Positions 61,395 through 64,000 of a stretch of 64,000 bases of DNA are shown piece by piece (position 1 is the stretch's first letter; every line of letters begins with the position of its first letter). This DNA is from Streptomyces sp. NBRC 109706. GTDB taxonomy: Bacteria; Actinomycetota; Actinomycetes; Streptomycetales; Streptomycetaceae. Location: the NCBI RefSeq assembly GCF_000974485.1, contig NZ_BBOM01000016.1, positions 62,001 to 126,000 on the forward strand, read 5' to 3'. A model generated the notes under the pieces. The model was not told where the DNA came from. It did not search any database and worked only from the letters and a program-made list of their open reading frames with translations. Both the position numbers and the translations under genes were made by a program.

Positions 61395-61621
61395 ATGCTG
61401 GAAGACGGCCTACCACATCCGCCTGCGGGAAATCGAGAAACGTGTCGCGGAGGCCCCGGCGGGAGCCCGGACGCCGGCCGCCGCCACCCCGCCGCCGAGG
61501 TCGGCCCCCACGTCCGGTACGGCGACACCAGCCGTCCGGAAGCGCCGCGCACCGTGCGACCGCCCGACGAACACGTCCTGCCCCGGCTGTCGGAGGCCAC
61601 CACCGAGTCGGGCACCCCGGC
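61395..61621 (+). pseudogene. Frameshifted stub of the HEAT/FGE-like gene
   Basis: ATGCTGGAAGA and the preceding GGAGTGAAGA repeat the start context of the gene at 40849. An apparent deletion of roughly 38 nt then shifts the frame. From 61408 another frame reads AYHIRLREIEKRV, matching AYRTRIDEIEKAV of the intact protein. Beyond about 60 bp no homology is visible. The deletion also removes the TTA codon present in the intact copy. The nominal frame from 61395 runs 76 codons and ends in an ATGA overlap with the NRPS start, so it may still serve translational coupling. Confidence 0.7.
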
Positions 61622-64000
61622 ATGAGCGCGGCTGCCGACGAGACGACGGAGGCCAGGTTCGCCGCCGTCGCGCGGCGCCTTCCGACCAGGACGGCGCTGC
61701 GCGACGGCGACACGACGTGGACCTACCGCGCGCTCGACGAGGCGTCCGACGCGGTGGCCCGACGGGTGCGGGAGTGCACCGCGCCCGGGGCGCCGGTCGC
61801 CGTGCGGATGCCGCGCGGCGCCGAGCATGTCGCCGCCGTCCTCGGCGTCTGGAAGGCCGGCAGCGCCTGCCTGCCGCTCGACCACGCCCTCCCTGAGGAG
61901 AGCACCGAACGGCTGCTGCGGGCCGGCGGCGCGGCCACCCTGGTCGAGGCGCCGGACGCCGTCCAGCCACTGCCCGGGGCCGGCGCCCCCTCGCTGGCCT
62001 GGAACGACGGCAGCCGGGACCGCACCGCCTATGTCTTCTTCACCTCCGGATCGACCGGGGCGCCCAAGGGCGTGGCCGTGCCCCACCGGGGCGTGCTCAA
62101 CGAGGCGGACTGGACCCGGCGGGCGTTCGCCCTCACCCCCGACGACCGGGGAACGTGGCTCTCCTCGCCCGCCTTCGCCATCTCCCGCTGGGAGTTGTGG
62201 CCACAGCTGACCTGCGGCGCCTCCGTCGTAGTTGCCGAACAGGGCGTGGAGTGGCGCCCGGAGACCGTGCGGGCCTGGCTGCTGGAACGCCGCGCCAGCA
62301 CCACCATCCTGGTCACCGGGCTGGGCGAACGCACCCTGGCGCTGCCCTGGCCGGAGCGCTGCCCCCTGCGGCTGATGGTGCTGGGCGGGGAGCAACTGCG
62401 CCGCTGGCCCGGCCGGTTGCCGTTCACCGTGGTCAACTCCTATGGCGCCACCGAGACCTCGGGGGCCCGGCTCACCTCCGTGCTGAGCCCTTCCGGGGAG
62501 GGGCTGCCGCCGATCGGCCGCCCCATCGCCCGCACCACGGCCCATGTGCTGGACCCGGCCGGTCGGCCGGTGGCGCCCGGCGAGATCGGGGAACTGTACA
62601 TCGGCGGCGTCGGCCTGGCGCACGGCTATCTCGGAAACCCGGCGCTCACCGCCGAACGTTTCCCGCCCGACCCGTTCCACGACGGGGACGGGGACGGCCG
62701 GATGTACCGCACCGGGGATCTGGTCCGTCGGACACCGAGCGGCGAGCTGGCCTATGTGGCGCGCGCCGGTGCGGAGCCCAAGGTCGGCGGCGCCCGGGTC
62801 GACCTCGGCGCCGTGGAGGCCGCGCTGTTGGCGCATCCCGGGGTCGACTGGGCCGCCGCCACCGTGGGGGAGCCCGCCGGGACCGCCGAGGTCCTGGCCT
62901 ATGTCGGTCGCTCGGGCGCCAGGACGCCAGCGCCGCACGAGCTTCGGGCCACCCTCGCCGCCCGGCTGCCCCGGCACGCGGTGCCCACCCGGTTCTATCT
63001 GCTGACCGCCCCGCCCACCCTGATCAGCGGCAAACTCGACCGGGCCAAGCTGCCGAGCCCCGCCGAGGCGACGGAACTGACCGATCCGCACACCCCGGCG
63101 CTCGACGCCACGGAGGAGCGGGTGCGGGGGCTCTTCGGCGCCGTGCTGGGCAGGGCCGAGGTCGGCGTGCTGGACGACTTCTTCGCCCTGGGCGGCGACT
63201 CGTTGGGCCTGGCGCGGCTGCGGGCCGGCCTCGCGGAGGTGTTCGGGCGGGAGCTGGCGCTGCCCGAGCTGTATGTCGCGCGTACCGTCCGGGAGATCGC
63301 GGGGCTGCTCGCCGCCGCGCCGGAGCCCGGGGGCGGGGACGCCGAGGCGGCGCGGTCCGCCACGCTGCCGCTCTCCGGCATCCAGCGGGGCATCTGGCTG
63401 CGACAGCAGGACGACCCCACCGGCCTCGCCTACCTGGAGACCCTGGAGATCCATCTCGAAGGGCAACTCGACGTCGGCGCACTGCGGTTGGCGCTGAACC
63501 GGCTGGTCGAGCGGCAGGAACTGCTCCGGGCCGCCCTGACGCCCCGCGAGCCGGAGCCGCTGCTGCTGGTGCGGCCCACCGCCCCCGTGGCGCTGCCCGT
63601 CGTGGACGCGAACGGCGCCGCTGATCCGCCGGACGTCGAACCGGCCCGCCCGTTCGACCTCTTCGAGGCCCCCCTCTTCCGGCTGCTGCTGCGGCGGCAC
63701 GGCGCCACCGCACACACCCTGGTCCTGGTGGTGCACCATCTGCTCTGGGACGGCGGCTCCGTGCCCGCGCTGCTCGACGAGCTGACCGCCGGTTACGATC
63801 GCGCCCGCGGCGCCGAATCCGCGGACCGACCGGCGCAACCGACGGGCTACCACGCCTATCTGGCCAGGGAACGCCGTGCCCTCGCCGGACCCCAACGGGC
63901 CGCCGCCGTCGCGCACTGGCGCGCCACGCTGGCCGAACTCCCCGCGTCCAGCCCGGTGTTCGCCGCCACCGTGGCAGGCGACCCGGGAGGCGACCCGCTG
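61622..64000 (+). CDS. NRPS, A-PCP-C..., 3' end outside the window
   Basis: The first 793 residues of an initiating NRPS. The A domain (about 1-490) has TSGSTGAPKG, YGATE and SGKLDR Lys, but its FDxSxWE motif reads FAISRWE, so the Asp that holds the alpha-amino group is Ala. The hinge motif is also altered (EPKVGGARVDLG). It may activate a substrate without a free alpha-amino group. PCP Ser is 527 (LGGDSL). The C domain has HHLLWDG at 705-711. As an A-PCP start unit it could feed the N-terminal C domain of the NRPS at 48118, though the rest of the protein is not seen. Its N-terminus resembles the relic at 44037. The start overlaps the preceding stub frame (ATGA). Confidence 0.93.
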   Translation, partial: MSAAADETTEARFAAVARRLPTRTALRDGDTTWTYRALDEASDAVARRVRECTAPGAPVAVRMPRGAEHVAAVLGVWKAGSACLPLDHALPEESTERLLRAGGAATLVEAPDAVQPLPGAGAPSLAWNDGSRDRTAYVFFTSGSTGAPKGVAVPHRGVLNEADWTRRAFALTPDDRGTWLSSPAFAISRWELWPQLTCGASVVVAEQGVEWRPETVRAWLLERRASTTILVTGLGERTLALPWPERCPLRLMVLGGEQLRRWPGRLPFTVVNSYGATETSGARLTSVLSPSGEGLPPIGRPIARTTAHVLDPAGRPVAPGEIGELYIGGVGLAHGYLGNPALTAERFPPDPFHDGDGDGRMYRTGDLVRRTPSGELAYVARAGAEPKVGGARVDLGAVEAALLAHPGVDWAAATVGEPAGTAEVLAYVGRSGARTPAPHELRATLAARLPRHAVPTRFYLLTAPPTLISGKLDRAKLPSPAEATELTDPHTPALDATEERVRGLFGAVLGRAEVGVLDDFFALGGDSLGLARLRAGLAEVFGRELALPELYVARTVREIAGLLAAAPEPGGGDAEAARSATLPLSGIQRGIWLRQQDDPTGLAYLETLEIHLEGQLDVGALRLALNRLVERQELLRAALTPREPEPLLLVRPTAPVALPVVDANGAADPPDVEPARPFDLFEAPLFRLLLRRHGATAHTLVLVVHHLLWDGGSVPALLDELTAGYDRARGAESADRPAQPTGYHAYLARERRALAGPQRAAAVAHWRATLAELPASSPVFAATVAGDPGGDPL

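Noticed and set aside
61395..61625. A genuine 76-residue protein
   Set aside because: Only its first four codons match the FGE-like gene. The homologous helix lies in another frame, so it is better read as a frameshifted stub, with possible residual coupling function.

Overview
The window looks like Streptomyces or a close relative. It is GC-rich throughout with a strong third-position bias, leucine TTA codons are very rare, several starts are apparently leaderless, and it carries a SARP regulator, a modular cis-AT polyketide synthase (PKS) and nonribosomal peptide synthetases (NRPS). I see no rRNA, tRNA, IS element or CRISPR array.

The layout has three blocks. (1) 1-36125 is the PKS block. 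It holds the 3' part of a six-module type I PKS (four KS-AT-DH-KR-ACP modules, then two KS-AT-KR-ACP modules, all ATs malonyl-type, no thioesterase, so a polyene-then-diol segment that is passed on). After it come a leaderless DUF1707 protein, a SARP and an acyl-CoA carboxylase beta subunit on the minus strand, a discrete KASIII / ACP / KASII set, a TetR regulator and a zinc alcohol dehydrogenase. An array of TTCAG-type repeats at 11-bp pitch between the carboxylase and KASIII genes is a probable SARP operator. (2) 36198-40262 is a minus-strand stretch that may not belong to either pathway: a Ser/Thr kinase, a Tat-exported sulfatase and a PdxH/PhzG-like flavoprotein. (3) 40415-64000 is an NRPS block built around two tiny genes.

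The most unusual feature is in block 3. Two 19-codon genes, at 40699-40758 and 61254-61313, encode peptides of the form MT(S/N)QDFLASR(D/E)(A/S)GE(S/A)ATKW. Codons differ but the protein is conserved. Each lies about 190 bp downstream of a perfect TGTGA-N6-TCACA palindrome. The first copy is followed by an intact gene for a HEAT-repeat plus FGE/SUMF1-like protein. The second is followed by a frameshifted stub of that same gene. Conversely, the second locus continues into an intact A-PCP-C NRPS, while the first locus keeps only a collapsed stub of such an A-PCP gene at 44037-44356. This looks like a duplicated peptide/FGE-like/A-PCP cassette that decayed reciprocally. I know of no described system with this make-up.

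The first cassette runs as a tightly overlapping operon: FGE-like, class II aldolase-like, luciferase-like monooxygenase, A-PCP relic, methyltransferase, PLP aminotransferase, FMN split-barrel protein, MFS exporter, then a three-module NRPS with a terminal thioesterase. In that NRPS the second adenylation domain has lost its catalytic motifs. A stand-alone adenylation enzyme with a proline-like pocket and a CmoA-like SAM enzyme follow directly. My inference is that the CmoA-like enzyme makes a cyclic imino acid (azetidine-2-carboxylate is the leading candidate) and the stand-alone enzyme loads it in trans. TTA codons in the FGE-like, NRPS and CmoA-like genes suggest bldA control of this block.
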